Shown here: positions 1 to 7,909 of the stretch, piece after piece
Layout of the letters: each line of letters opens with the position of its first letter
How positions within the stretch are numbered: the stretch's first letter is position 1
NCBI GenBank assembly: GCA_934486735.1
Contig: CAKSQL010000021.1
Location: 1 to 49,214 of the forward strand
DNA from: an uncultured Clostridia bacterium
GTDB taxonomy: Bacteria; Bacillota; Clostridia; UBA1381
Length of the DNA: 49,214 bases
Reading direction: 5' to 3'
Made by a program: the position numbers and the translations under genes
Notes under the pieces: generated by a model
Database searches by the model: none
Told to the model about the DNA's origin: nothing
The model's input: the letters and a program-made list of their open reading frames with translations, nothing else

Positions 1-27
1 TATTCAAATATTGACTCAAGTAATACA

Positions 28-63
28 AAAATCGGTTGCATCTTTGAGTTTGCAACCGATTTT
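28..63 (-). terminator. Rho-independent terminator after the AraC gene
   Basis: A perfect 13-bp inverted repeat (28-40 with 51-63, arm AAAATCGGTTGCA) has a 10-nt loop and is flanked by A and T runs on both sides, so it could work in both directions. A second perfect 11-bp hairpin (78-88 with 93-103, loop CAAA) overlaps the stop codon of the regulator gene but lacks a U tract on the minus strand. Confidence 0.8.
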
Positions 64-94
64 GTCTACAGTCTGAGAAATCCTGACTCAAAAG

Positions 95-961
95 TCAGGA
101 TTTCTTCTTGTTTTTTCTGTAGAAAAGATTTTCCTCCACCGGCGGCGCCGGGGCGGCAATATATACTTCGTTGTTGAAATTTGCCGATATGACATTTGTT
201 TTGTATTGTGACGGCGAAACCCCAAAGTATTGCTTGAATTTTCTTGAAAAATTGTTGTAGTCGCTGAATCCGACATACTCCGAAACCGTTTCGACCGAAT
301 AGCCGAGAGATAAAAATTCAAGCGATTTTTTCATGCGGATCTGAGTGAGAAATTGCGGAATCGACATTCCGAACTCCTTTTTGAACAGACGCGTGGCATA
401 ATTTCGGTGAATTTTGCAATATTCCGCAAGGTTTTCCACCGTAAGATGCTCCATGTAGCTTGTGCAGATCTGATGCCTGATTATCTGAGCATAAGAGGTT
501 TTTTCGTTTATCGACGGCGCAAGCTTGCGATAAATCAAAAGCAGCTGGGCATAAAGATATTCCGAACGGTGGTGTGTGAGATTTATGCTGTCCCTTATAT
601 TGAAAAAGAGCTGCGGCTCGTCGAAATAATAGACCTGTTTCATTGACAAAAAGTTCTTTGCAAGATTTCCGCTGAAGTGTATCCAAATATAATACCAAGG
701 TTCATCGTCATCGGCGATATATTTGTATTTTTGATGGGGATGAATGATAAAAACATTCCCTGCCGAAAGGTTGTGCGTTTCGCCGTTTACAAAAAATTTA
801 CCCTTTCCCGAAACGATGTAATGCAAAAGAAAGTCCGGGGTCGGGTAATCGTTATAATGACCGGGTGTACATTGCGAAAAACCGGCTACTGACGGATTGA
901 AGTCATAAAAATTTTCGTTTGTTACCGGAATATCTATCGAAAAATAGTCATGCTGTTCCAT
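95..961 (-). CDS. AraC family transcriptional regulator, cupin-type sensor
   Basis: The 288-residue product has the usual two-domain AraC layout. Residues about 20-100 form a cupin-like sensor, with the turn segments GKGKFFVNGE and SAGNVFIIHPHQKY. Residues about 175-265 carry two helix-turn-helix units, including LAEYCKIHRNYATRLFKKEFG and the signature end GFSDYNNFSRKFKQYFGVSPSQYK. The ATG at 961 follows GGAGGTG at good spacing. It is a cytoplasmic DNA-binding regulator whose inducer cannot be read from sequence; such proteins often respond to sugars. It is transcribed divergently from the frameshifted DUF6273-like gene, which may be a target. The C-terminal tail (PAPPVEENLFYRKNKKKS) is an unusual extension after the HTH domain. 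Confidence 0.92.
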   Translation of the reverse strand: MEQHDYFSIDIPVTNENFYDFNPSVAGFSQCTPGHYNDYPTPDFLLHYIVSGKGKFFVNGETHNLSAGNVFIIHPHQKYKYIADDDEPWYYIWIHFSGNLAKNFLSMKQVYYFDEPQLFFNIRDSINLTHHRSEYLYAQLLLIYRKLAPSINEKTSYAQIIRHQICTSYMEHLTVENLAEYCKIHRNYATRLFKKEFGMSIPQFLTQIRMKKSLEFLSLGYSVETVSEYVGFSDYNNFSRKFKQYFGVSPSQYKTNVISANFNNEVYIAAPAPPVEENLFYRKNKKKS

Positions 962-1004
962 ATTTTCACCTCCGCGTTTTTTGAAATGTTTTGTTCTTAC
1001 CTAT

Positions 1005-1033
1005 ATTATATCAAAATATTTTTATAAAGTCAA
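1005..1033 (-). promoter_or_regulatory. Sigma-A promoter of the AraC gene
   Basis: Read on the minus strand: -35 TTGACT (1033-1028), 17-nt spacer, -10 TATAAT (1010-1005). It lies 44 nt before the start codon of the AraC gene. Confidence 0.8.
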
Positions 1034-1076
1034 TATTAAAGTGTGCAAAATGATACATTCTATGTCAAAATAGATA

Positions 1077-1105
1077 TGGACATTGCAACGCAATCGTGGT
1101 ATAAC
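1077..1105 (+). promoter_or_regulatory. Candidate promoter of the DUF6273-like gene
   Basis: TGGACA (1077-1082), 17-nt spacer, TATAAC (1100-1105); one mismatch to consensus in each hexamer. It would give a leader of about 110 nt before the ATG at 1226. The rest of 962-1225 shows nothing else I recognise. Confidence 0.5.
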
Positions 1106-1225
1106 ATGTACAGAAATATCAAAAAAAATAAAAGAAGATTATGTATTATGCCCAAAATGTGCAATAAAAGTAAATACAAGAAATTGTTTGCGATATGACT
1201 TAAATTTGTAATGGGAGGAAATGCT

Positions 1226-2556
1226 ATGAAAAAAACTTTATCGGCAATTCTGGCAGGAGTGTTCGCATTTTCGACGTTGTCGGCATTGGCGGCGGAGCTG
1301 CCCGGAAAATATCCCGAGCATAAGGCGCTCACTGCACGACAGCACAGGACAGGCACAGCGGTGCCGGGCGCATCGCCTGCCGAGAATGTATTCTATGTGG
1401 AGGATGACTACGGAAAGCTTTCGTCATTCGTTCTTTTGGACAAGGATGCGGACGGAAATTATTTTGTTATCACCGAGAACGAATATGGCACGCACCCGTA
1501 CACAACAATGACAAGAGACGCGATAAACAAGCCGGATGTAAATGATTCGGATTGGTATTTTGACCCCGGAAATGAAAACAGTGTTGCATATTGGCTTAAT
1601 GATACCGAGAACGGTTTCCTTAAAAACGGGAATGGCAGCAGAAAGCTGCCGTCGGCGATTGTTGACAATATTCTTGAATCGGACCGGCAGATTGAAAACA
1701 ACTATACCGAGCGGAGCGGACTGAAAAAAGAGCAGCTCTCCGATGAAAAATACAAAGAAGCGCTTGATTGGATTGATGCTAAAAGCGGTTTGAGGACCGT
1801 CAGGTCAAAGCTTTCGTTCCTTTCGTATACCGAGTATCTTACATATAATGATAAAATCGGCGCGACAAAGACCCGCGGCGTGGACGGCTGGGCAGGCTTT
1901 ATGACAAGAAGTACGCGTGCCGCAGTAAGTGTCAGTGACGGAGCTGCAACAGTCAGCAACAAGTTCTATCATGTATGCGGATCTAACGGAACTCAGAAGT
2001 TTGTACAGATTTGCAGTGACGGTAATATGATATCCGGTTATGCAAGAAATGCATATTCCGTAAGACCGATTATGTGGCTTGATAAGGATTTCTTCAAGAC
2101 AGTTAAGCTTGAAACAGAGGACACATCGCCGGTAGGCACAAATGTTCTGAAGCAGCTTACAAAGTATTCGAGAGACGAGCTGAGTGCAATCTACTCGGCA
2201 GAAGAGCTTGATAAGCTCGGTATTGTTGACGGCTTCACAGTCAGCGGCATCTCGTTCAAGGATGCAGCAGGCGAGGAGATAACTTCAATCAACGGGCAAC
2301 GGCAATCACAGCCGAAGTGGCTGTTATAAGCAAGGAGGCAAAGGATGTTGATTTCATCATCGCGGTTTACGACGGTGACAACAACCTTGTTAAGGCTGAA
2401 AAGCAGGCAATTTCAATTGCGGCAGGCAGCAATACATACTCGGTTTCGATAAGCGGAATCAATTGCGGAACAAATTACAAATGTAAAGCTTTCCTTTGGA
2501 CGGATATCATGACGCCGGCGGCACAAAATTCAATTTACCAAAATGTGAAGAAATAA
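1226..2556 (+). pseudogene. Secreted DUF6273-like protein, split by a frameshift
   Basis: Translation starts at ATG 1226 behind GGGAGGAA, giving a Sec signal peptide (MKKTLSAILAGVFAFSTLSALA). The body resembles the DUF6273 family of Clostridia, which recurs in surface proteins without known function: WYFDPGNENSVAYWLND, LPSAIVDNIL, SYTEYLTYNDKIG and VRPIMWLDKDFF are typical blocks. The frame ends at 2329 with an unrelated 12-residue tail. One base later in frame, reading continues as ATAITAEVAVISKEAKDVDF through to 2556, ending in a beta-rich module with CKAFLWTDIM. This matches the C-terminal module of the large secreted proteins at 27.8-36.7 kb. Restoring one base in the GGG run at 2294-2296 gives a continuous protein of about 444 residues. 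It may be a true frameshift mutation, a sequencing error, or programmed; I cannot tell which. Confidence 0.85.
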
Positions 2557-2640
2557 AACAAAAAAATTATAATATGTCTGTATACTGCTGAAAATTTTTT
2601 GTAGAAATTTCTTAAAAATTGCTTTTTTTCGACAGATAAC

Positions 2641-2669
2641 TTGACAGAGTGTGAATTTTGTGTTAATAT
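2641..2669 (+). promoter_or_regulatory. Strong promoter of the Liv transporter operon
   Basis: TTGACA (2641-2646), 17-nt spacer, TAATAT (2664-2669), with a TGT just before the -10 (extended -10). Transcription would begin near 2676, about 270 nt before the binding-protein gene. The preceding 2557-2640 is AT-rich with no feature I can support. Confidence 0.8.
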
Positions 2670-2703
2670 TATGGAATAGAAAAGTGAAATTGCATTTAAA
2701 TGG

Positions 2704-2816
2704 GCTGCTCGTGCCGAGACAGTGTTTCCGGAGGGGAGGTTCAAAAAAACATTATCCTATCCGGAGACAATTTTAAATTTTCGGCACGGCAGCTGCACGT
2801 TTCTTACAAGGAAACG
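2704..2816 (+). promoter_or_regulatory. Structured 5' leader of the Liv operon
   Basis: Between the promoter and the first gene lie nested inverted repeats. The outer stem is 2704-2708 + 2710-2717 with 2781-2793 (13 bp, one bulged T). An inner stem joins TCCGGA at 2727-2732 with TCCGGA at 2760-2765. A third hairpin, CGTTTC/GAAACG, is at 2798-2803/2811-2816 with a 7-nt loop. I do not recognise any known riboswitch or T-box consensus. A 79-codon frame across 2700-2939 has no ribosome site and no family resemblance, so I read the region as an untranslated leader, possibly regulatory. Confidence 0.55.
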
Positions 2817-2944
2817 GACGGCGAAGCTTTATTTTTCGGAGTCGAAATAAATCAGGATGGTAATCGTGACTTTGCTTTTTTGCAGGGTCATTTTTGTTTC
2901 GAGCATGATTTCGCTTTTAAAATTATTAAAAAGGGGTAATAGAA

Positions 2945-4114
2945 ATGAAAAAATTCGGAAAAGCTACAAGTATTGTTTTGGCATCGGCTATGCTGATGGC
3001 AGGTCTTACAGCTTGCGGAAACGGCGGCAGCAATGAGCAGCAAAGCTCCGGAAGCGCAATAAAAATCGGTGCAATCGGACCTCTTACCGGCGGCGCTGCA
3101 ATATACGGTCAGGCTGCAATGAACGGCGCTCAGATAGCTATAGATGAAGTAAACGCTAAAGGCGGACTTCAGTTTGAATTTAAGTCGGAGGACGACGAAA
3201 ACGATGCCGAAAAGGCAATCAATGCATATAACAAGCTTAAAGACTGGGGAATGCAGATTTCACTCGGAACTGTAACAACAACACCTTGTATCGCGGTTTC
3301 GACGGAAATCAATTCGGATAGAATATTCGCTCTTACACCGTCGGCATCTTCAACCGATGTTATCAAGGGCAAGGACAACATGTTCCAGATGTGCTTCACC
3401 GACCCGAACCAGGGAACAAAATCGGCTGAGTATATGAAAGAACAGTCACTCGGCGAAAAGATAGCCGTAATCTACAACAACTCGGACGCATATTCAACAG
3501 GTATCTATCAAAAGTTCCAGTCCGAGGCTGACACACTCGGCTTGAACGTTGTTTGCGTAAAGACATTTACCGATGACTCTGCAAACGACTTCACATCGCA
3601 GCTTAACGAAATCAAGGCAGCAGGCGCTGACTTGGTATTCCTGCCGATTTACTACACACCGGCATCGATGATTCTTACTCAGGCAAACAAAATGCAATAT
3701 GCTCCGAAATTCTTCGGCGTTGACGGTATGGACGGAATACTGACACTGGAAAACTTCGACACATCGCTTGCTGAGGGTGTAATGCTTCTGACACCGTTCA
3801 CAGCCGATGCTGAGGACGAAAAGACAAAGAACTTTGTTACAAAGTATAAAGAGAAGTACGGCGAAGTGCCGAACCAGTTCGCAGCCGATGCATATGACTG
3901 TATCTTCGCGATCTATGATGCTTGCACAAAGCAGAACATCGATGTAAGCATGTCTGCTTCAGATATCTGCGAGAAGCTGGTTGCAGAGTTCACAAACCCC
4001 GAATTTAAGTTTGACGGTCTTACCGGTACAGGCATGACATGGTCGACAACCGGTGAAGTTTCCAAGCCGCCTAAGGGCATGGTTATCAAAAACGGCGCAT
4101 ACGTTGGTATGTAA
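2945..4114 (+). CDS. livK: Branched-chain amino acid/amide ABC transporter, substrate-binding lipoprotein
   Basis: The 389-residue product is a Leu/Ile/Val-binding-type periplasmic-binding protein (Peripla_BP_6 family), held on the outer face of the membrane as a lipoprotein. The signal peptide ends in the lipobox LTAC, with Cys at about residue 26. The mature part opens with IKIGAIGPLTGGAAIYGQAAMNGAQIAIDEVN, the classic family start, and includes VFALTPSASSTDV-like and FFGVDGMDG ligand-lobe segments. It is first in an operon with two permeases and two ATPases and captures the substrate for the importer. Homologs bind branched-chain amino acids, but relatives bind urea, amides or aromatics, so the ligand is inferred only. 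The operon has a strong promoter and a long structured leader. Confidence 0.93.
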   Translation: MKKFGKATSIVLASAMLMAGLTACGNGGSNEQQSSGSAIKIGAIGPLTGGAAIYGQAAMNGAQIAIDEVNAKGGLQFEFKSEDDENDAEKAINAYNKLKDWGMQISLGTVTTTPCIAVSTEINSDRIFALTPSASSTDVIKGKDNMFQMCFTDPNQGTKSAEYMKEQSLGEKIAVIYNNSDAYSTGIYQKFQSEADTLGLNVVCVKTFTDDSANDFTSQLNEIKAAGADLVFLPIYYTPASMILTQANKMQYAPKFFGVDGMDGILTLENFDTSLAEGVMLLTPFTADAEDEKTKNFVTKYKEKYGEVPNQFAADAYDCIFAIYDACTKQNIDVSMSASDICEKLVAEFTNPEFKFDGLTGTGMTWSTTGEVSKPPKGMVIKNGAYVGM

Positions 4115-4152
4115 TCGGGAAAGTAAAACTTAACTAAAATGGTTACGCAAAG

Positions 4153-4178
4153 AGGCGACCGCCGTTGGCGGTCTCCTC
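4153..4178 (+). other. Intercistronic hairpin between binding protein and permease genes
   Basis: GACCGCC (4157-4163) and GGCGGTC (4167-4173) form a perfect 7-bp stem with loop GTT, extended by GAG/CTC pairs outside. Only a weak T-rich stretch follows. It could be a partial terminator or an mRNA 3'-end stabiliser that raises binding-protein expression above the membrane parts, as is common in ABC operons. Confidence 0.6.
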
Positions 4179-4253
4179 ATTTGTTGTTTTATTTGAAAAA
4201 TGATGGTTTCCGTAATCATCATACAATAACTATAAATATTGAGGTGTAAACAA

Positions 4254-5135
4254 ATGACTTTTATTTCAAATTTAATAAATGGAATAAGCCTGGGAAGCGT
4301 TTACGCTATTATTGCACTCGGATATACAATGGTTTACGGCATTGCAAAGATGCTTAACTTTGCTCATGGCGACGTTATAATGGTAGGTGCGTATATATCG
4401 TTTTGTACAACGGCGTATCTGAAATTGCCGCCGATTGTTTCGGTTATCTTTGCCATGATTGTTTGTACGCTTCTGGGTATCATAATAGAAGGATTGGCGT
4501 ATAAGCCGCTCAGAAAAGCATCCTCGCTCGCGGTTCTTATTACCGCTATCGGCGTGAGCTATTTTCTGCAGAATGCGGCGCTTCTTATTTGGGGCAGCGC
4601 TCCTAAAACATTTTCATCGGTTGTACCGTTCGGGTCGATATCGCTTTTTGACGGCGGACTTATCATCACTCCGGAATCAATCGTGACAGTTATTGTCAGC
4701 GTGCTGATAATGGTTGGACTGACGCTTTTCACAAAGAACAGCAAAATGGGAAAGGGTATGCGCGCGGTGTCCGAGGATAAGGACGCGGCTGAGCTTATGG
4801 GCATAAACGTAAACGTTACAATTTCCATGACTTTTGCAATCGGCAGTGCACTCGCTGCAATTGCCGGAGTGTTGCTCTGCTCTGCATATCCTGTGCTTGT
4901 TCCGACAACAGGCTCTATGCCCGGTATCAAGGCATTTACCGCGGCGGTATTCGGCGGAATCGGTTCGATTCCCGGCGCAATGATTGGCGGAATACTTTTG
5001 GGTATTATCGAAATTTTCAGTAAGTCGTATATCTCGACAAACCTGTCCGATGCGATAGTGTTTGCCGTTCTGATAATCGTTCTGCTTGTTAAGCCTACAG
5101 GTCTTATGGGCAAGAAGATTACAGAGAAGGTGTGA
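4254..5135 (+). CDS. livH: Branched-chain amino acid ABC transporter permease, LivH type
   Basis: The 293-residue polytopic inner-membrane protein belongs to BPD_transp_2. It has about eight hydrophobic segments and begins FISNLINGISLGSVYAIIALGYTMVYGIAKMLNFAHGD, the canonical LivH N-terminus. The cytoplasmic coupling segment shows MGKGMRAVSEDKDAAELMGI (residues about 165-185), and GIKAFTAAVFGGIGSIPGAMIGG near residue 230 is conserved. The start at 4254 follows GAGGTG. Its stop is followed after 8 nt by the LivM start, so the two permeases are translationally linked. Together they form the translocation pore driven by the two ATPases downstream. Confidence 0.94.
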   Translation: MTFISNLINGISLGSVYAIIALGYTMVYGIAKMLNFAHGDVIMVGAYISFCTTAYLKLPPIVSVIFAMIVCTLLGIIIEGLAYKPLRKASSLAVLITAIGVSYFLQNAALLIWGSAPKTFSSVVPFGSISLFDGGLIITPESIVTVIVSVLIMVGLTLFTKNSKMGKGMRAVSEDKDAAELMGINVNVTISMTFAIGSALAAIAGVLLCSAYPVLVPTTGSMPGIKAFTAAVFGGIGSIPGAMIGGILLGIIEIFSKSYISTNLSDAIVFAVLIIVLLVKPTGLMGKKITEKV

Positions 5136-5143
5136 GGTGCGAT

Positions 5144-6220
5144 ATGAACAAAATAAAAAATTTAAATAAATTTACCTTGACTAATATAAAGTCATACGGT
5201 ATCGTACTCATAGCTTTTGCAATACTCTTTCCGATGCAGTCGGCAGGAATGATAAGCAACTCGATAAGCGGACAGCTTGTTCCTATATGCACGTATATAG
5301 TTATGGCAATTTCGCTTAATCTGACGGTTGGATTTTTGGGCGAGCTGAGTTTGGGACATGCAGGATTTATGAGCGTCGGTGCATTCTCAGGAATTATTGT
5401 GGCGGCATGTCTGCAATCGGCAGTTCCGACGCCCTGGCTGAGACTTTTAATAGCAATCGTGGCAGGCGGACTTATGGCAGGCGTTGCCGGACTTGTAATC
5501 GGAATCCCGGTTTTGAGACTCCGCGGCGACTATCTTGCAATCGTTACACTTGCATTCGGCGAAATAATCAAAAACATCATAAACTGTCTTTATATCGGAC
5601 TCGATGCGAACGGACTTCATTTCAGCATGACAAAGGCAGAGGCGCTTAATATGACAAACGGTACACTTATCATAAACGGACCGCAGGGCGCAGGCGGAAT
5701 TGTTAAGCTTGCATCGTTCACTTCGGGTGTCATTCTGATTATATTTACGCTTTTTATCGTGCTGAATCTTGTCAACAGTAAGGCAGGAAGAGCGGTTACG
5801 GCTATCCGCGACAACAGAATCGCGGCTGAGTCGGTTGGCATAAGTATAACACGCTATAAGCTGATGGCGTTTATAATATCGGCAATCCTGGCAGGAATGG
5901 CAGGCGCACTTTATGCAATGAACTTCTCGGCAGTGGCTGCAAAGAAGTTTGACTTCAACACTTCGATTCTGATCCTTGTGTTTGTTGTTTTGGGCGGTAT
6001 GGGAAATATTGTCGGCTCGATAGTTGCAACGGCACTTTTGTATGTGCTGCCCGAGCTTTTGAGAGAATATGCCGACTACAGAATGCTTATATACGCAATC
6101 GTGCTGATATTGGTAATGCTTGCGACAAACAGCGAAAAGGCAAAGCAGATGCGCGAACGACTTTCTATGAAGTTGCAGACGCTGCGAGGAAAAAATCCGG
6201 ATGAAAAGGAGGGGACGTGA
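5144..6220 (+). CDS. livM: Branched-chain amino acid ABC transporter permease, LivM type
   Basis: The 358-residue partner permease of LivH is also BPD_transp_2. Conserved segments are LNLTVGFLGELSLGHAGFMSVGAF near residue 60, PVLRLRGDYLAIVTLAFGEI near residue 125 and GRAVTAIRDNRIAAESVGI near residue 220 (the ATPase-coupling loop). FNTSILILVFVVLGGMGNIVGS follows near residue 275. ATG 5144 follows GAGGTG, which overlaps the livH stop. The C-terminus is a basic tail (RERLSMKLQTLRGKNPDEKEGT), and the stop lies directly before the LivG start at 6222. It is the second half of the membrane pore. Confidence 0.94.
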   Translation: MNKIKNLNKFTLTNIKSYGIVLIAFAILFPMQSAGMISNSISGQLVPICTYIVMAISLNLTVGFLGELSLGHAGFMSVGAFSGIIVAACLQSAVPTPWLRLLIAIVAGGLMAGVAGLVIGIPVLRLRGDYLAIVTLAFGEIIKNIINCLYIGLDANGLHFSMTKAEALNMTNGTLIINGPQGAGGIVKLASFTSGVILIIFTLFIVLNLVNSKAGRAVTAIRDNRIAAESVGISITRYKLMAFIISAILAGMAGALYAMNFSAVAAKKFDFNTSILILVFVVLGGMGNIVGSIVATALLYVLPELLREYADYRMLIYAIVLILVMLATNSEKAKQMRERLSMKLQTLRGKNPDEKEGT

Positions 6221-6221
6221 C

Positions 6222-7055
6222 ATGGATAAAATGGTACCTGTTCCGAGCAATGCAATTGTTCCGGAACGCGATGCGGACAAAACTCCGATCCTTGAAACTC
6301 ATCACCTCGGAATTGATTTCGGAGGACTGACAGCGGTTGACGAATTTTCGCTCACTGTCGGCAGAACAGAGATAGCAGGTCTTATCGGACCTAACGGCGC
6401 AGGAAAGACGACTGTGTTTAACCTGCTCACCAATGTGTATCAGCCTACGCGCGGGGCTATAATGCTCGACGGTCACAACACAGCGAAAAAGACCACAGCG
6501 CAGGTAAACAGGATGGGTATTGCAAGAACATTCCAAAATATAAGACTGTTTTCGAATATGTCGGTTGTCGATAATGTAAAGGTCGGACTTCACAATTCTA
6601 TTCATCAGAACCTTTTTTCATCGATAACGCACCTTTTCGGCTATGGCAAGACCGAGAAAAAGTCAAGGGATGAAGCTATGGAGCTTTTGGACTTTTTCAA
6701 TATGGCTGACCTGGCGAAAAAAGAGGCAGGCTCGCTGCCGTACGGCGCTCAGAGACGTTTGGAAATTGCGCGTGCGCTGGCAACTCACCCGGGCATTGTC
6801 CTTTTGGACGAGCCTGCGGCAGGTATGAACCCGTCCGAGACAGCCGAGCTTATGGAAAATATCCGCCGTATAAGGGATAAATTCCATATCGCAGTTATGC
6901 TGATTGAGCATGATATGAACCTTGTTATGAACATCTGCGAGGGAATATGCGTTTTGGATCATGGTAAAGTGATTGCAAAAGGCTCACCGGCAGAGATAAA
7001 ATCAAATCCAAAGGTTATTGAGGCATACCTCGGTAAAAAGAAGGAGGATGCGTAA
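6222..7055 (+). CDS. livG: Branched-chain amino acid ABC transporter ATP-binding protein, LivG type
   Basis: The 277-residue cytoplasmic ATPase has Walker A GPNGAGKT at residues 56-63. The LivG-type signature is LPYGAQRRLEIARAL rather than LSGGQ, and Walker B is IVLLDEPAAGMNP. The H-loop is LIEHDMNLVM and the C-terminal motif is VIEAYLGKK. The start at ATG 6222 (MDKMVPV) follows AAGGAGGGG. It directly precedes livF and energises transport as the heterodimer partner. The N-terminal 25 residues before LETHHLGIDFGG are a longer lead than usual for LivG. Confidence 0.95.
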   Translation: MDKMVPVPSNAIVPERDADKTPILETHHLGIDFGGLTAVDEFSLTVGRTEIAGLIGPNGAGKTTVFNLLTNVYQPTRGAIMLDGHNTAKKTTAQVNRMGIARTFQNIRLFSNMSVVDNVKVGLHNSIHQNLFSSITHLFGYGKTEKKSRDEAMELLDFFNMADLAKKEAGSLPYGAQRRLEIARALATHPGIVLLDEPAAGMNPSETAELMENIRRIRDKFHIAVMLIEHDMNLVMNICEGICVLDHGKVIAKGSPAEIKSNPKVIEAYLGKKKEDA

Positions 7056-7754
7056 ATGCTTACAGTTGATAATATAAATGTTTATTACGGACAGATTCAT
7101 GCGCTCAAAGATGTTTCGCTCGAAGTTCACGAGCATGAGATAGTTGCTCTCATCGGCGCAAACGGCGCAGGAAAATCCACAACCTTAAGAACAATATCCG
7201 GCTTGCTCCGTTCAAAGACGGGCAGCATAACCTTCAGAGACGAGAATATATCCCACACCGAGGCGTATAAGCTTGTTTCAAAGGGTATGGCACATGTTCC
7301 CGAGGGACGTCATGTGTTTTTGCAGATGACGGTTCAGGAAAATCTTGAAATGGGTGCATATGTAGACAGCTCCAATATCAAGGCAGGAATTGAGGATGTT
7401 TTTGAGCGTTTTCCGCGCTTGAAGCATAGAAAAAATCAGATTGCCGGTACACTTTCGGGCGGCGAGCAGCAGATGCTTGCAATGGGCCGCGCTCTTATGA
7501 GCAAGCCTAAGCTGCTGATGCTGGACGAGCCGTCGATGGGACTTTCACCGATTTTGGTGCAGCAGATATTTGATATCATAAAAGAACTGCATGCATCGGG
7601 AACAACAATCCTTTTGGTTGAACAGAATGCCGAAATGGCATTGCAGGTTGCGGACCGCGCATATGTTTTGGAATCGGGCAGAATAAAGCTCTCCGGAACG
7701 GGTGCGGAGCTTGCACAGAGCGATGAAATTAAAAAGGCATATCTCGGAGGCTGA
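7056..7754 (+). CDS. livF: Branched-chain amino acid ABC transporter ATP-binding protein, LivF type
   Basis: The 232-residue second ATPase has Walker A GANGAGKS at residues 34-41, signature LSGGEQQMLAMGRAL and Walker B LLMLDEPSMGLSP. The H-loop region is LLVEQNAEMALQVADRAYVLESG and the end is IKKAYLGG, all typical of LivF. Its ATG touches the livG stop codon (TAA then ATG), indicating coupled translation. It closes the five-gene operon and is followed by a strong terminator. Confidence 0.95.
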   Translation: MLTVDNINVYYGQIHALKDVSLEVHEHEIVALIGANGAGKSTTLRTISGLLRSKTGSITFRDENISHTEAYKLVSKGMAHVPEGRHVFLQMTVQENLEMGAYVDSSNIKAGIEDVFERFPRLKHRKNQIAGTLSGGEQQMLAMGRALMSKPKLLMLDEPSMGLSPILVQQIFDIIKELHASGTTILLVEQNAEMALQVADRAYVLESGRIKLSGTGAELAQSDEIKKAYLGG

Positions 7755-7765
7755 GAATGTATTTG

Positions 7766-7804
7766 CCGCCGCAAATGTGAGAAATTGCATTTGCGGCGGT
7801 TTTT
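7766..7804 (+). terminator. Rho-independent terminator of the Liv operon
   Basis: A perfect 12-bp stem (7766-7777 with 7788-7799, arm CCGCCGCAAATG), a 10-nt loop and a T5 tract. Confidence 0.92.
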
Positions 7805-7848
7805 GTTATGGCTTTTTTCGGAAACGTGTTAAGGATATGAAAAAGATA

Positions 7849-7877
7849 TTGACTTAAAAGGGCTTTTGTGTTAAAAT
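7849..7877 (+). promoter_or_regulatory. Promoter of the SGNH hydrolase gene
   Basis: TTGACT (7849-7854), 17-nt spacer, TAAAAT (7872-7877), extended -10 TGT. The 11-bp string TTTTGTGTTAA around the -10 also occurs at the same place in the Liv promoter. Confidence 0.75.
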
Positions 7878-7909
7878 ATCAATAAAATAAAAAGAAAAGA
7901 GGAAAATAT

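Noticed and set aside
2700..2939. A 79-codon plus-strand frame in the Liv leader
   Set aside because: No ribosome site, no family resemblance, and it runs across the complementary stems; read as untranslated leader.
5447..6280. 277-codon minus-strand frame opposite livM/livG
   Set aside because: Cys/Arg/His-rich shadow of well-supported genes on the plus strand.
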